Position numbers and translations under genes: made by a program | Notes under the pieces: model-generated | The model's input: only the letters and a program-made list of their open reading frames with translations | Told to the model about the DNA's origin: nothing | The model's database searches: none | In this document: positions 53,104 to 63,480 of the stretch, piece after piece | Position numbering within the stretch: the stretch's first letter is position 1 | Layout of the letters: the number at the start of each line of letters is the position of its first letter | Source of the DNA: Winogradskyella sp. | GTDB taxonomy: Bacteria > Bacteroidota > Bacteroidia > Flavobacteriales > Flavobacteriaceae | NCBI RefSeq assembly: GCF_013213835.1 | Contig: NZ_JABSSU010000004.1 | Location: forward strand, 186,001 to 250,000 | Length of the DNA stretch: 64,000 nucleotides | Reading direction: 5' to 3'

Positions 53104-53868
53104 CTAGTCTATCCATTTTCTGATTTTTCTCAGAAGTAACAAGTTTATTATGAAATCAGTCAATTTAAGACCAAGTATTTCAGCAAGTCTTAATCTTAAT
53201 TTTGATTTAAATGGATACCAAGAATGATTGAAGTGATGAATGGTAAAAGATGAATGCGTATTGTCAACCATTTTACCTGTTTCATTATTTTTAGGACTGA
53301 AAATTTTAGGCGGAAAGAGGAAAAATGATTTATCTCTTTGAAAAAGAGAGGTCATTTCATTATAATTTACATTATTTAATATTTCAAAGTCATAGGTTTT
53401 ACCTATTCGATTTGTCATTATTTCCGGAAGAACCTTAAGATTGAGTTTTCCATTTTGAGAAACAAACGATTTGTTTTCGTAATACTTTAAGCAGTCTAAA
53501 ACCCAATTTGATTCTTTTTTTGCGCCAATTACTGCGGCCTCGATATTATTATCTTGTTGATTACCTATAAAATAAGGAAGGGACAATAGCTCGTCAAATG
53601 TTTTTAAAACTTCAACATCAGTATCCAGGTAAATACCACCATAATTATAGAGCGCGTATAGTCGGATATAGTCCGAGGCAAAGGCATATTTTTTATGATC
53701 ATATGCTTGTTTAGTCCAGATAGTAGAATTTATGTCAAACTTTGCTTTGTCCCAAAGTATAAATTCATAATCAGGAAGATGTTTTTTCCAAGATGCAATA
53801 CATTTTTTTATTAAGGTTGGATATTCTTCTTCACTTAACCAACAATAATGTATAATTTTAGGTATCAT
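53104..53868 (-). CDS. Glycosyltransferase with DXD motif (capsular/GT32-like)
   Basis: 254 residues. The start MIPKIIHYCWLSEEEYPTLI and the YAFASDYIRLYALYNYGGIYLDTDVEV segment are typical of the DXD sugar-transferase family (GT32/capsular polysaccharide synthesis). Asp82 and Asp84 of LDTD bind the metal of a nucleotide sugar. The C-terminal end is basic and hydrophobic and may touch the membrane. It stands alone, without other glycan genes, so the acceptor is unknown. Confidence 0.85.
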   Translation of the reverse strand: MIPKIIHYCWLSEEEYPTLIKKCIASWKKHLPDYEFILWDKAKFDINSTIWTKQAYDHKKYAFASDYIRLYALYNYGGIYLDTDVEVLKTFDELLSLPYFIGNQQDNNIEAAVIGAKKESNWVLDCLKYYENKSFVSQNGKLNLKVLPEIMTNRIGKTYDFEILNNVNYNEMTSLFQRDKSFFLFPPKIFSPKNNETGKMVDNTHSSFTIHHFNHSWYPFKSKLRLRLAEILGLKLTDFIINLLLLRKIRKWID

Positions 53869-53939
53869 CTTACGATGATAATAAAAAAAACTAACATTAA
53901 TTAACTCTATTAGATTCTTAGGTACTTATAACCAAAGGG

Positions 53940-54929
53940 TCAAGCGAGTTCATTTTGAATTAAATACTCTGCAATTTGAATGGTATTAGTCGCAGCACCT
54001 TTTCTCAGGTTATCACTAACTACCCAAAGATTTAGAGTATTTGGTTGAGAGCCATCTCTACGAATTCGGCCCACAAAAACATCATCTTTACCATTGGCAT
54101 ACATTGGCATTGGATAAACATTAACGTCTAAATTGTCTTGTACAGTGACACCGTCAGTATCACTTAGTATTTTGCGAACTTCTGAAAGATCAAAGTCGTT
54201 ATTAAACTCAATATTAACAGCTTCGCTATGCCCGCCAGCAGTTGGTATTCTAACGGCTGTAGCAGTTACAGCAATTGTCTTGTCGTCAAGAATTTTTTGA
54301 GTCTCTCTTACCAACTTCATTTCTTCTTTCGTGTATCCATTGTCTTCAAAAATATCACAATGCGGAATTGCATTTTTATGAATAGGATAGTGGTACGCCA
54401 TTTCTCCTTTAACGCCGGCAATCTCGTTTTCCATCTGTCGTACAGCTTTTACACCAGTTCCAGAAACCGATTGATAAGTTGAAACTACAATACGCTTAAT
54501 ACTATATTTTTTATGTAATGGCGCCAAAGCCATAACCATTTGTATGGTAGAACAGTTTGGATTAGCAATGATTTTATCCTCTTTAGTTAGTTGAGAGGCA
54601 TTTATTTCTGGAACAACAAGTTTTTTGGATACGTCCATTCTCCAAGCCGATGAATTATCAATTACAGTAGTGCCAACTTCAGCAAATTTAGGTGCCCATT
54701 CTAAAGATGTTCCTCCACCAGCAGAAAATAGTGCAATATCTGGTTTTGCTTCAATAGCACTAGGAATACTAATGACTTCTAATTCCTTTCCTTTGAATAT
54801 CATTTTCTTACCTACAGAACGCTCTGATGCTACCAATAATAATTCATCTACAGGAAATTTACGCTCTTCTAATACCTTAAGCATTACATTTCCTACCATA
54901 CCCGTTGCACCAACTACTGCTACTTTCAT
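53940..54929 (-). CDS. asd: Aspartate-semialdehyde dehydrogenase
   Basis: 329 residues. It reduces aspartyl phosphate to aspartate semialdehyde, the branch point to lysine, threonine, methionine and diaminopimelate. NADP-binding VVGATGMVGNVML lies at the start, the catalytic Cys126 in ANPNCSTIQM, and the later RIPTAGGHSEAVNIEF carries the active-site His. The length and motifs fit the family. A TAATTTTG box (54951-54958, minus) lies 21 bases before the ATG. Confidence 0.97.
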   Translation of the reverse strand: MKVAVVGATGMVGNVMLKVLEERKFPVDELLLVASERSVGKKMIFKGKELEVISIPSAIEAKPDIALFSAGGGTSLEWAPKFAEVGTTVIDNSSAWRMDVSKKLVVPEINASQLTKEDKIIANPNCSTIQMVMALAPLHKKYSIKRIVVSTYQSVSGTGVKAVRQMENEIAGVKGEMAYHYPIHKNAIPHCDIFEDNGYTKEEMKLVRETQKILDDKTIAVTATAVRIPTAGGHSEAVNIEFNNDFDLSEVRKILSDTDGVTVQDNLDVNVYPMPMYANGKDDVFVGRIRRDGSQPNTLNLWVVSDNLRKGAATNTIQIAEYLIQNELA

Positions 54930-54950
54930 AATCTAAATAAATTTGGACTC

Positions 54951-54958
54951 CAAAATTA
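54951..54958 (-). promoter_or_regulatory. -7 promoter box for asd
   Basis: Reads TAATTTTG on the minus strand, matching TAnnTTTG, 21 bases before the ATG. No -33 TTG at the right distance was found. Confidence 0.35.
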
Positions 54959-55030
54959 GCATATTAGAGATTTAGTTGAGAAATAAATGGTAAAAATTTA
55001 ACGCATTCAGTATGATGTGTTAATTTACAT

Positions 55031-55675
55031 TTAAAAAACTTCTTCTTTGGTAGCTCCATTCATCAATGTTATGATTGGGTATGAAGAATATACTTGACCT
55101 TTTAGCCTTACAGTTTGCGTATCGCCTTTTTGGTTAATGGTTTTAAGTAAAAGTAACTTGGTGTCTACATTCATGGTAATTTTTTCTTCACTCATTTCTG
55201 TTATGATTATTTTACCGACGTCTTGTGATGTTTGAATCATATTACCATTATCATCAAGATAAAATACTGTTAGATGAGTTTTAAGCTTGTTGTTTGTTGC
55301 AGACTTTTTAAAATTGAGTTCTACTTCATAAGGAAGTGCAATTTTTTCTTTTGCTCTAAAAGAGAGTTGGAATGCATTTAAGCGATAATCGTTTTTATCA
55401 AAATTAACTCTAAAGGAATAACTTATATCATTACTATAGGTTTCTTTAGCAATATTTAAGTAATGTTCATTGCAGGACGCATTGTAGTCTTTTCCATCTA
55501 TTGTCATGTTAAGGGATGCTTTAGATTTAGAAGTTGTGGTTTCATCTGTTTCTATTTTCGTTCCGGTATCGCGTTCTATGTCTTCTTTGATGCTTTTATT
55601 AATTTTTTCATTGAAGTTGCACCCACTAAGTGAAATTAAGAATAATGTAAATGCTGTAAAATAGCGAAGTTTCAT
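55031..55675 (-). CDS. Hypothetical lipoprotein
   Basis: 214 residues. The signal peptide ends in a good lipobox (LSGC, Cys19). A polar helical stretch (20-50, ending ETDETTTSKSK) is followed by a beta-rich region (about 55-214) with MTIDGKDYNASCNEHYLNI near its start. No family is recognised. It stands alone between asd and mscL. The two Cys residues after the lipid Cys are too few to suggest a metal site. Confidence 0.65.
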   Translation of the reverse strand: MKLRYFTAFTLFLISLSGCNFNEKINKSIKEDIERDTGTKIETDETTTSKSKASLNMTIDGKDYNASCNEHYLNIAKETYSNDISYSFRVNFDKNDYRLNAFQLSFRAKEKIALPYEVELNFKKSATNNKLKTHLTVFYLDDNGNMIQTSQDVGKIIITEMSEEKITMNVDTKLLLLKTINQKGDTQTVRLKGQVYSSYPIITLMNGATKEEVF

Positions 55676-55756
55676 AATGATTTATATTTAGATAATAATT
55701 CAAAAACCCAGTGTTTTCTAATTAGTGCATTATTTTTTGCAATAGTTAACAGGTGT

Positions 55757-55788
55757 AAAAAGAAAAACCCAAGCAAAAGCTTGGGTTT
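55757..55788 (-). terminator. Rho-independent terminator after mscL
   Basis: On the minus strand AAACCCAAGC (55779-55788) pairs perfectly with GCTTGGGTTT (55765-55774) around TTTT, followed by TTCTTTTT. It lies 36 bases beyond the mscL stop. Confidence 0.85.
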
Positions 55789-55823
55789 GGTTAAAAATAT
55801 GTAGCGTAGCGGTAGCTAAACGT

Positions 55824-56225
55824 CTATTTTTTTAATGAGTCTCTGATTTCTTGTAATAATTCAATTTCGGTTGGACCTGCTGGTGGTTCTGGAGCTGGCT
55901 CTTCCTTCTTTTTCATCTTATTCACACCTTTTACCACAAGGAACATTACAAATGCCACAATTATGAAGTCAATAACATTAGTGACAAATTCACCCGTTAA
56001 TAAAGCGACTTCACCTTCTATTTTTCCTTCAGCATTGGCAACTCCTTCTTTAATAATCCATTTCACATCTTTAAAGTCGGCATTAAAAATTAATCCAATT
56101 AAAGGCGAAACTATTCCACCTGTGAATGAAGTAACAACTTGTTTAAAAGCAGCACCCATTACAAAACCAACTGCAATGTCTACAAGGTTACCCTTCATTG
56201 CAAAATCCTTAAATTCTTTTAACAT
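55824..56225 (-). CDS. mscL: Large-conductance mechanosensitive channel
   Basis: 133 residues, the normal size. It forms a pentameric pore in the inner membrane that opens on hypo-osmotic shock. The start LKEFKDFAMKGNLVDIAVGFVMGAAF is the amphipathic helix and pore-lining TM1 with its Gly/Ala packing. TM2 is about 83-103 (FVTNVIDFIIVAFVMFLVV), and the end is a cytoplasmic coiled coil after a Pro-rich stretch. A strong terminator follows. Confidence 0.97.
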   Translation of the reverse strand: MLKEFKDFAMKGNLVDIAVGFVMGAAFKQVVTSFTGGIVSPLIGLIFNADFKDVKWIIKEGVANAEGKIEGEVALLTGEFVTNVIDFIIVAFVMFLVVKGVNKMKKKEEPAPEPPAGPTEIELLQEIRDSLKK

Positions 56226-56295
56226 AATTAGTTAGTGTTTAATTGTAAGTTGCTAAAATAAATAAAATTGAATTTTGTTAAAATTTTAACATAGC

Positions 56296-57402
56296 TTAAT
56301 TGATGAATTTACGATTTACGCGTTGAGATATTGATGTAATAGTTTCATAAGAAATAGTTCCTGTAGCTTCAGCAACCTCTGAAGCTTTGTGTTTACCATC
56401 AAAAATAATGACTTCATCACCTTCTTCGCAATCTATATTGGTGACATTAACCATAATCATATCCATACATACATTACCTATGATAGGTGCTTTTTTTCCA
56501 TTTACAAAAACAAACCCTTTTTCATTACCATAGATTCGGTTTATGCCATCTGCATGCCCTAGAGGTATGGTTGCTGTTTTCTCATAACCTTTAGCTTTGT
56601 ATGCTCGGTTATAGCCAACAGTTTCTTTAGGTTCAATTTGATGCATTTGCGAGATTACAGATTTTAGACTGGCAATGGGTTTAAGGTTCTTATCTTCTGT
56701 TGCAGAATTACCAAAACCATAAAGACCAATACCACAACGTACCATATCATAATGAGCATTTGAGTAATTAATGACCCCGGAAGTGTTGCACAAATGTAAC
56801 CAAGGTTGATAATGAATAAGAGATTTAAATTGGTCAGTAATTGTCTGAAAACGATTTATCTGTTGTCTTGTAAATTCTATTTCATTGGTATCTTCACTAG
56901 CCGCAAGATGTGAGAAAATAGATTTTACTATAATTGAATTCGTTTTATTCAGTTTTGAAACCACATGATTGACATCAGTTTCCCAAAATCCAAGACGATT
57001 TAAACCAGTATTAAATTTAACATGAACAGGATAATTACTTTGATTTTTTGCCTCAGCAACTTCAATAAACTCATTTAAAATTTTAGAACTGTATATACTC
57101 GGTTCAAGACAACGTCCTATTATGGTCTCAAAATTAATTGGTTGCGGATGTAAAACTAAGATAGGCGTCGTTATTCCAGCATCTCTTAGAGCTACACCTT
57201 CTTTTGTATATGCTACTGCTAAGTAATCTACATTAAGTGTTTGTAAATGCTTAGCTATCTCTATGGCATCACTGCCATAAGCAAATGCCTTAACAACGGC
57301 TAAAAATTTAGTGTTTGATTGCAGTTTAGATTTTAGGTAATTGTAATTGTGAGTTAAAGCACCTAAATCTATTTCTAAAACAGTTTCTTTTGTTTTAGGC
57401 AT
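56296..57402 (-). CDS. alr: Alanine racemase
   Basis: 368 residues. It is the PLP enzyme making D-alanine for peptidoglycan. The PLP-binding Lys38 is in [14 protein letters not shown], and the second catalytic base lies in the C-terminal domain, near [11 protein letters not shown] and [13 protein letters not shown]. Its start overlaps the end of the thymidine kinase gene by 8 bases, so the two are co-transcribed. A 14-base palindrome (56277-56290) lies between it and mscL. Confidence 0.96.
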   Translation of the reverse strand: MPKTKETVLEIDLGALTHNYNYLKSKLQSNTKFLAVVKAFAYGSDAIEIAKHLQTLNVDYLAVAYTKEGVALRDAGITTPILVLHPQPINFETIIGRCLEPSIYSSKILNEFIEVAEAKNQSNYPVHVKFNTGLNRLGFWETDVNHVVSKLNKTNSIIVKSIFSHLAASEDTNEIEFTRQQINRFQTITDQFKSLIHYQPWLHLCNTSGVINYSNAHYDMVRCGIGLYGFGNSATEDKNLKPIASLKSVISQMHQIEPKETVGYNRAYKAKGYEKTATIPLGHADGINRIYGNEKGFVFVNGKKAPIIGNVCMDMIMVNVTNIDCEEGDEVIIFDGKHKASEVAEATGTISYETITSISQRVNRKFIN

Positions 57403-58042
57403 CTGGTTTTTTGTCTTTAGAGTTGATTTCTTCAGCGTCTTTAACTTTCATTTGTCTCACTTTATCCCTAAGCATACTTTTATAAAAAGCAGCTCTACTT
57501 AAAGGCTCATACTCATCAACTTCACCCAATAAGACAAGAGCATCACTTTTGGCTTTTCTGTAACTATAGTTTGCTAAGTTTCCTGTTTTAGTGCAAATAG
57601 CATGTACCTTAGTAACGTATTCAGCAGTTGCCATAAGATATGGCATTGGCCCGAATGGGTTTCCTTTATAGTCCATATCTAGGCCAGCTACAATAACTCT
57701 AATACCACTATTTGCTAAATCATTACATACACGTATGATTTCATCATCAAAAAACTGTGCTTCATCAATACCTACAACATCGCAGCCATCTGCTAAAATT
57801 GGAATATTAGCGGCAGCTGGCACAGGTGTAGAACGTATTTCGTTATCATCATGAGACACCACCATCTCATCATCATACCGCACATCTACTGCAGGTTTAA
57901 AAATTTCAACGCGTTGTCTAGCAAATTTGGCGCGCTTTAATCGGCGAATCAACTCTTCGGTTTTACCAGAGAACATCGATCCACAAATCACTTCAATCCA
58001 CCCAAATTGTTCTTTATGATTTACCGTATTTTCAAGAAACAT
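57395..58042 (-). CDS. tdk: Thymidine kinase
   Basis: 215 residues, type II (tetrameric) thymidine kinase. The P-loop is [14 protein letters not shown], the Walker B-like segment [14 protein letters not shown], and the thymidine lasso follows [12 protein letters not shown]. The second CxxC of the zinc site seen in many relatives is missing, as in other Cys-poor versions. It salvages thymidine to dTMP. It overlaps alr by 8 bases. Confidence 0.95.
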   Translation of the reverse strand: MFLENTVNHKEQFGWIEVICGSMFSGKTEELIRRLKRAKFARQRVEIFKPAVDVRYDDEMVVSHDDNEIRSTPVPAAANIPILADGCDVVGIDEAQFFDDEIIRVCNDLANSGIRVIVAGLDMDYKGNPFGPMPYLMATAEYVTKVHAICTKTGNLANYSYRKAKSDALVLLGEVDEYEPLSRAAFYKSMLRDKVRQMKVKDAEEINSKDKKPDA

Positions 58043-58125
58043 TTCGTAATTTTAGCACTAAAACGTAGTAATTATTCGTTTTTATAAAGGTCAATCAAAA
58101 ATAGTAAAAATCAAAAGTAAAACAC

Positions 58126-58875
58126 ATGAAAAAGAAGTTAGAATCAGAATTAATAAGCATTGCTCACAGGATTCTAAAGCTTAAAGGTAAAGAAGATGTA
58201 GATCGAATGCATGAAGAGGTTTCTAAGCTTTATGAAAAGCTTACGGTTTTAAAGTTTGCACAAGAAAATTTTGAGGACCAAATGCCAACTATTGGTAACG
58301 ACTCTTCTTTCTTTGACATGTTAGACGTAGCGTTTAATAATAAAGTGAGTGATAATATAGAGATAGAGAATAAAACTTATATCAATCTTGATGAGGTTGA
58401 AGATGATGGCATCTATGAGCCTGTAATGAATACCATTAAAGATATGGTTGCCCATATGCCCGAGGATGAAGATTTATCAGTAGATACACTACTACAAACA
58501 GTAGTCGAAGATGAAGCGCCAAAAACTATTGAATTTGAAAACATCACTTCTGACTTTGCTAACATTCCTGAATTTGAACCTATTGAAGATGCTCAGAAGA
58601 GAGAAGCCGAAAATGCTAAAAAATCATTGAATGATAAGTTTAAAGGCAATAGTTTAAAAATTGGACTTAATGATAAGTTGGCATTTATAAAGCATTTATT
58701 TGAAGGTAAAAGCGAAGATTATGATCGGGTGATTTCTCAAATAAATACTTTAGATACAATGTCTGATGCTAAATCTTTAATATTAGAAATGGTAAAACCA
58801 GATTATAATAATTGGCAAGGGAAAGAAGAATATGAAGAGCGTTTCTTAGAGATTGTAGAAGGTAAGTTTAACTAA
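58126..58875 (+). CDS. Hypothetical acidic cytoplasmic protein
   Basis: 249 residues, very acidic, with no signal peptide or membrane helix. The first ~50 residues (LISIAHRILKLKGKEDVDRMHEEVSKLYEKLTVLK) look like a helical coiled coil. The middle is low in hydrophobics, and the last ~80 residues (LKIGLNDKLAFIKHLFEGKSEDYDRVI) form a conserved-looking helical domain. I recall similar proteins throughout Flavobacteriaceae without a known role. The DoxX gene begins 5 bases after its stop. Confidence 0.75.
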   Translation: MKKKLESELISIAHRILKLKGKEDVDRMHEEVSKLYEKLTVLKFAQENFEDQMPTIGNDSSFFDMLDVAFNNKVSDNIEIENKTYINLDEVEDDGIYEPVMNTIKDMVAHMPEDEDLSVDTLLQTVVEDEAPKTIEFENITSDFANIPEFEPIEDAQKREAENAKKSLNDKFKGNSLKIGLNDKLAFIKHLFEGKSEDYDRVISQINTLDTMSDAKSLILEMVKPDYNNWQGKEEYEERFLEIVEGKFN

Positions 58876-58880
58876 GTTTC

Positions 58881-59237
58881 ATGCTAGTAAAACGTATTAT
58901 ATATTGGGTTTTTACTGGAATTCTTTGCGGAATTATGCTGTTTTCGGCAACCATGTATTTCTCAAAAACAGAAATGGTAAAAGGCTTTTTTGAAGGTTTT
59001 AATTTCCCAACCTATATCGTCATTCCGTTGGCAATTTTAAAAGTATTAGGCGTTTTAATTGTCCTTTTTAGACCGAGCAAGTGGCTCACAGAATGGGTTT
59101 ATGCTGGTTTTTTCTTCAATTTGGTACTTGCTACAGCAGCTCATCATTATGCTGGAGATGGTATTTTAGGTGGTTCTTTACTAGCTTTAGTTGCTGTCTT
59201 TCCCTCTTATTTTTTTGGTAAATACCTCAGAGATTAA
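58881..59237 (+). CDS. DoxX-family membrane protein
   Basis: 118 residues with four helices (about 5-25, 42-62, 70-88, 93-115). The SATMYFSKTEMVKGFFEGFNFP segment and the LKVLGVLIVLFRPSKWLTEWVYAGFFF core are typical of DoxX/DUF4870-like quinone-associated small membrane proteins. The function is uncertain; relatives are linked to respiration or redox stress. Its stop codon overlaps the stop of the convergent T9SS gene by 4 bases. Confidence 0.75.
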   Translation: MLVKRIIYWVFTGILCGIMLFSATMYFSKTEMVKGFFEGFNFPTYIVIPLAILKVLGVLIVLFRPSKWLTEWVYAGFFFNLVLATAAHHYAGDGILGGSLLALVAVFPSYFFGKYLRD

Positions 59238-62200
59238 TAGTTTAGGTAAATATATCCTTGAAAGGGTTTGTCAAAACCATCAACTTCTAGGATGTAAAAA
59301 TAAGTGCCTACAGGCAATCGATTTGATGTGCTTGGAAATCCCTTATTAGCTCTTCCATCCCATTCATTTTTATAATTATTGGTTTGATACACTAAAGTCC
59401 CGTAACGATTAAAAATTTTCAGATTATTTTCTTGGTAATCTTCAATACAAGGAATTATTAAAAAGTCGTTTTTAGTATCGTTATTAGGCGAAATGCCTTC
59501 AGGAATAAACAAACAATTAGAGACTTCAACTTCTGCAGTATCTTCATTGTTAGATAGGTCTCGATCTACTTCGTTTATTCCATTAAGAAGTGCAACATTT
59601 AGTAAGTCGTCAGAAGAAATAACTCTTGCTACTATTGTTAAAGTACCAGATTGGCTAGCATTTAAATTGGTAATGAGCCAAGAAAGTGTGGTGTCATCAA
59701 AAGTACCAACACTCATAGTCGCTGATATAAACTCATAGCCAGCAGGTAATTGGTCTATAATTTCAATTTCTGTACCTGTAGTTGTGCCAAGATTAGTAGC
59801 GGTAATCGTAAAAGTAACTTCGTCACCAAAGTCTACTTCGGTAGGTTCTACTGTTTTTAAAATTTCAATATCAACATTAGATGGGTCAACAATTACTGTC
59901 AATGTTGCACTTGTTTGAGATGCATCTAAATTATTTGTGTCACTGAAATTTGAAAAATTATTTAGATAAGCACCTGCATTCTCTGCGGTTACCATAACAG
60001 AAAATGTACAACTCGCCACACCATCAGGGAAAGTGAGGTCTGTAACACCAACGAAATCATCACCAATGCCTCCAATAAAATTTGCAGTACATCCATTAGC
60101 ACTAATCCATGTAGGAACACCAGATAAGATGACTCCAGAAGGCAAAGTGTCTGTAAAAGAGATATCATTTTGAGTAAGATTAGAAGCGATATTAAAGATT
60201 GTAAAAATGAGTTCACTTTCTGCGCCTTCAATAATAGTATTTGGAATAAATTCTTTTTCAAGTGTTGGTGAAATTACCTGAACACTATTAATTGAAATAT
60301 TGGTATCAGGTGTTAATTCCTCATTATCTGCTGCACTTGGAGCAGCTTCAGCAATGTTGTTAAATGCTCCACCATAATTTGGTGCTATAACAGGAATTGT
60401 AATTCTCACAGTAGAACCAGCATCCATCGAAGGAATAATTCCGGTAATGAAATTCCCTGTCGTGTTAAAAGATGTTGAGCAAGTTGCGTTACCAGCAATG
60501 ACGTCACATGTTATGCTGCCACTGATAGTAAATGCATCATTTAGTAAATTTTCAAAAATGGTATTTGTTGCTGTAGAGCTAGTTATACTATTGCTAATGT
60601 CCACAATCCAATTAAATGTCTGCCCAGTATCAACTTGCGTAAATTCTGGATATGTTTGCACCACTAAATCAATGCATGGAGCAAAATAAGTTATAACCTC
60701 ATCATTATTATTGTTGATATTGGACTCATTAAGAGTATTTACATAATTTACCCTAACAACATTTATTCCTCTAATATTATTTTGAGAACATTCTGGTTGC
60801 CAATCTACTGTAACTTCAAATGTTACGGAGCTATTAGTAGGTAATATCCAATTATCTTCTGGTAAGATTTCCCAAAATGTATCAAAAGTTCCATCTTCAG
60901 TAAGACCGTCATACACAACACCAATATTTGCATTATTAATGTTAAAGCAAGAAGCAGTTCCTGTTGTAGAAATGCACTGAACGGAAGTAAGAGATGCATT
61001 CATAGGCACAGCATTTGGTGTTGGAACAGGCATATGATCTTGTATCCTTATAGGTTCGTCAGTTGGCCCATTATTTGTTACTGTAATTTCATAAGTAATT
61101 TCTCCCCATTCTGCTGTGTTTTGAGTCGAACTTCCATTAGGAAGTTGAGGATTTGTTTGCGTTTTTGTAACTATTAAGTCATATATATCGTCAACGTCGC
61201 AAGGTTCTTGTGGAGGTAGAATAATTTGTTCAACATCTAAATTGTTATCAGGGTTTGTATCTACAAATTGAGGAGATATTAGATTAATTTCACTTTTAAT
61301 ACTCGTCTCTATTTGATTTGGAAATACATCACAAGGTGGCTCAATGTACTCAACTATAGTTTCTATTGTAATTGTAGAATTAACTTCGAAAATAAAATCA
61401 TTAGTAAACCATAATTGACCATTTTCGGTAATGAAAAAATCAGTACAATCTGCAGCGCCTGTAGTACCAACACAATTCACGGAATTAATTTGCCATTGGG
61501 CGTTAGCATTTAGGTTTTGCATGAAAAATTGAACTTCAGCATCCAATGGACCATTATTACAAGCCGTGGTGATAAAAGTAATTTGATCACCATAATCTAG
61601 TATCACTGAAAGATCAGGATTTGTTTGAATCGTTTCAATGCAGACGTCCGTTTGTGGACAAAGGTCAGCGGTAATTAGATTAGTTGTTACAAAATTTGAA
61701 GTATTAGATGACGCATTTGAATGGTCTAAATTAATTTGAATAAAACTATTAACACTAATAGGCAACTGATTTAAAGAGCATGATGAATTATTATAGACAT
61801 AGACCATTTCAAAAGTAATGCTACCACCAGAAGTGATTACGAATGCGTTGTCAAAAGAGAAAAGTATAGGTGCTTGTGGTACGAGTTCGGTATCAATTAA
61901 AAAAGTATTACTATTAGCATCAGTCAGATCTGGACAACTTGTACCATTGGTACTTTCAATACAAGTCAACGTAACAGCTTCAGCAAAAGGCAGTCCATTT
62001 TCAATTGGGGAGTCTAATACTAATCGTGTCTCAAATGACGCTAAAGGATAATCAATTACACTGTTATTAGTAATTGTAAAGTGATAGTTCACTTGGTCTC
62101 CCCAAGCACCAATTGCAGTACCAGGTGAAGGTTGTATTTGTTGATGTGTCACTGTAAAATCTATCAGTACATCTAATACATCAATAGAAATTATGGATTG

Positions 62201-62647
62201 GTTATTACTGGTATTTGTGTCCGTTGTGCCATTAGGTGGGTTTACTGTTCCGTTAGCAGCGATACCTCCTAAATTTGAAGGCGCCGTAACTATAACCAAT
62301 AACTCAACACTAGAGTTATTGGGCATATTAGCAATTGTAGCAGTTAATACATTATCGGTAATATCAATATTTGAAATTTCGGAAGCTCCGTTTGTGTTGT
62401 TTTGAGACGCAAAGGAGTTGACGGTTAAGTCATTATCAAAGTCAATGGAAATTGAAGTATCATTAACAGAGTTTCCAGAATTAGAGACTGTTATGAGATA
62501 TTGAAAATCTTGAAATATTTCTATTTGAGAAATAGAAGTGCCGCTTAAATTTTGGGCTTCAATTGCAATGGATAAATCTGTAGTTTGACTTTGCAATTGT
62601 GTGCAAACGGCAAATAAAACAAATAAACGGTAAAGTTTTCCCAGCAT
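59234..62647 (-). CDS. T9SS type B (gliding-associated C-terminal) DUF11-repeat surface protein
   Basis: 1137 residues. A signal peptide (1-20) leads to several repeats of the DUF11 type, each with an NxG or DxG asymmetric-loss strand such as TNNGPTDEPI, TNLGTTTGTEIEIIDQLP and NGPLDAEVQFF. The last ~90 residues (FIPEGISPNNDTKNDFLIIPCIED..FNRYGTLVYQTNNY) are the gliding-motility-associated sorting domain, a type B signal. It is probably a long, fibrous adhesin or cell-surface stalk. No sprB-like partner is adjacent. Intra-protein repeats make mis-assembly possible. Confidence 0.88.
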   Translation of the reverse strand: MLGKLYRLFVLFAVCTQLQSQTTDLSIAIEAQNLSGTSISQIEIFQDFQYLITVSNSGNSVNDTSISIDFDNDLTVNSFASQNNTNGASEISNIDITDNVLTATIANMPNNSSVELLVIVTAPSNLGGIAANGTVNPPNGTTDTNTSNNQSIISIDVLDVLIDFTVTHQQIQPSPGTAIGAWGDQVNYHFTITNNSVIDYPLASFETRLVLDSPIENGLPFAEAVTLTCIESTNGTSCPDLTDANSNTFLIDTELVPQAPILFSFDNAFVITSGGSITFEMVYVYNNSSCSLNQLPISVNSFIQINLDHSNASSNTSNFVTTNLITADLCPQTDVCIETIQTNPDLSVILDYGDQITFITTACNNGPLDAEVQFFMQNLNANAQWQINSVNCVGTTGAADCTDFFITENGQLWFTNDFIFEVNSTITIETIVEYIEPPCDVFPNQIETSIKSEINLISPQFVDTNPDNNLDVEQIILPPQEPCDVDDIYDLIVTKTQTNPQLPNGSSTQNTAEWGEITYEITVTNNGPTDEPIRIQDHMPVPTPNAVPMNASLTSVQCISTTGTASCFNINNANIGVVYDGLTEDGTFDTFWEILPEDNWILPTNSSVTFEVTVDWQPECSQNNIRGINVVRVNYVNTLNESNINNNNDEVITYFAPCIDLVVQTYPEFTQVDTGQTFNWIVDISNSITSSTATNTIFENLLNDAFTISGSITCDVIAGNATCSTSFNTTGNFITGIIPSMDAGSTVRITIPVIAPNYGGAFNNIAEAAPSAADNEELTPDTNISINSVQVISPTLEKEFIPNTIIEGAESELIFTIFNIASNLTQNDISFTDTLPSGVILSGVPTWISANGCTANFIGGIGDDFVGVTDLTFPDGVASCTFSVMVTAENAGAYLNNFSNFSDTNNLDASQTSATLTVIVDPSNVDIEILKTVEPTEVDFGDEVTFTITATNLGTTTGTEIEIIDQLPAGYEFISATMSVGTFDDTTLSWLITNLNASQSGTLTIVARVISSDDLLNVALLNGINEVDRDLSNNEDTAEVEVSNCLFIPEGISPNNDTKNDFLIIPCIEDYQENNLKIFNRYGTLVYQTNNYKNEWDGRANKGFPSTSNRLPVGTYFYILEVDGFDKPFQGYIYLNY

Positions 62648-62756
62648 AAAATAGAGTGAGTATTGTTAAAGTGAACAAATTCAATACTATAACATTTAAA
62701 TATATGAATTTCCTAGTAATGAAATCTATTATTTAGATACAGAATTTTCCTAATGG

Positions 62757-62789
62757 TTGCGTCGAGAAACTGAAAAGATTGTAAATTTG
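62757..62789 (+). promoter_or_regulatory. Promoter for rsmI
   Basis: TTG (62757-62759), 22 bases, then TAAATTTG (62782-62789), matching TTG-N17-23-TAnnTTTG. The rsmI ATG follows 19 bases later. Confidence 0.55.
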
Positions 62790-62808
62790 ATTACATATAA
62801 ACCTCATT

Positions 62809-63477
62809 ATGAAGTTATTTCTGGTACCAACGCCAATAGGAAATTTAAAAGACATTACGTTTAGAGCAATTGAAGTTTTAAATAAAGTTGACTTGATTTT
62901 AGCTGAAGACACTAGAACTTCAGGAAAGCTTCTTAAGCATTTTGAAATCACCACTCAAATGCAAAGCCATCACATGCATAATGAGCATAAAATGGTCAAC
63001 GGACTTATTAATAAATTACAGTCGGGAATGTCTATTGCATTAATAAGTGATGCTGGCACACCAGCCATTTCAGATCCTGGTTTTTTATTGGTACGTGCAT
63101 GTGTTGAACATAATATTGAGATTGAGTGTTTACCTGGCGCTACAGCTTTTGTACCAGCATTAGTTAACAGTGGTTTACCAAATGACAAATTTGTATTTGA
63201 AGGTTTTTTACCAGTAAAAAAAGGACGCCAAACTCGACTAAAACTTTTAGCAGAAGAAAGCAGAACCATGGTGTTTTACGAAAGCCCGCACAAATTGGTG
63301 AAGACTTTAGGACATTTCTACGAATATTTTGGTGAAGATAGATTAGTTTCTGTGTCTAGAGAGTTGACAAAACTCTATGAAGAAACCATAAGAGGAACCG
63401 CGAAAGAGGTTTTAGAATATTACTCTTCTAAACCACCTAAAGGTGAAATTGTTATTGTGGTTGCTGGGAAAAAATAA
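62809..63477 (+). CDS. rsmI: 16S rRNA (cytidine1402-2'-O)-methyltransferase
   Basis: 222 residues. It methylates the ribose of C1402 in the 16S decoding centre. The start KLFLVPTPIGNLKDITFRAIEVL and the LAEDTRTSGKLLKHF, ISDAGTPAISDPGF and PGATAFVPALVNSGLP motifs define the family. Its length is at the short end, because the C-terminal extension of the E. coli protein is missing, as is usual in this phylum. The UDG-family gene follows in the same frame after 18 bases. Confidence 0.96.
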   Translation: MKLFLVPTPIGNLKDITFRAIEVLNKVDLILAEDTRTSGKLLKHFEITTQMQSHHMHNEHKMVNGLINKLQSGMSIALISDAGTPAISDPGFLLVRACVEHNIEIECLPGATAFVPALVNSGLPNDKFVFEGFLPVKKGRQTRLKLLAEESRTMVFYESPHKLVKTLGHFYEYFGEDRLVSVSRELTKLYEETIRGTAKEVLEYYSSKPPKGEIVIVVAGKK

Positions 63478-63480
63478 GTT

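Noticed and set aside
56277..56290. 14-base perfect palindrome after alr
   Set aside because: Composed only of A/T plus terminal G/C in AT-rich DNA, so chance is likely and no function is supported.
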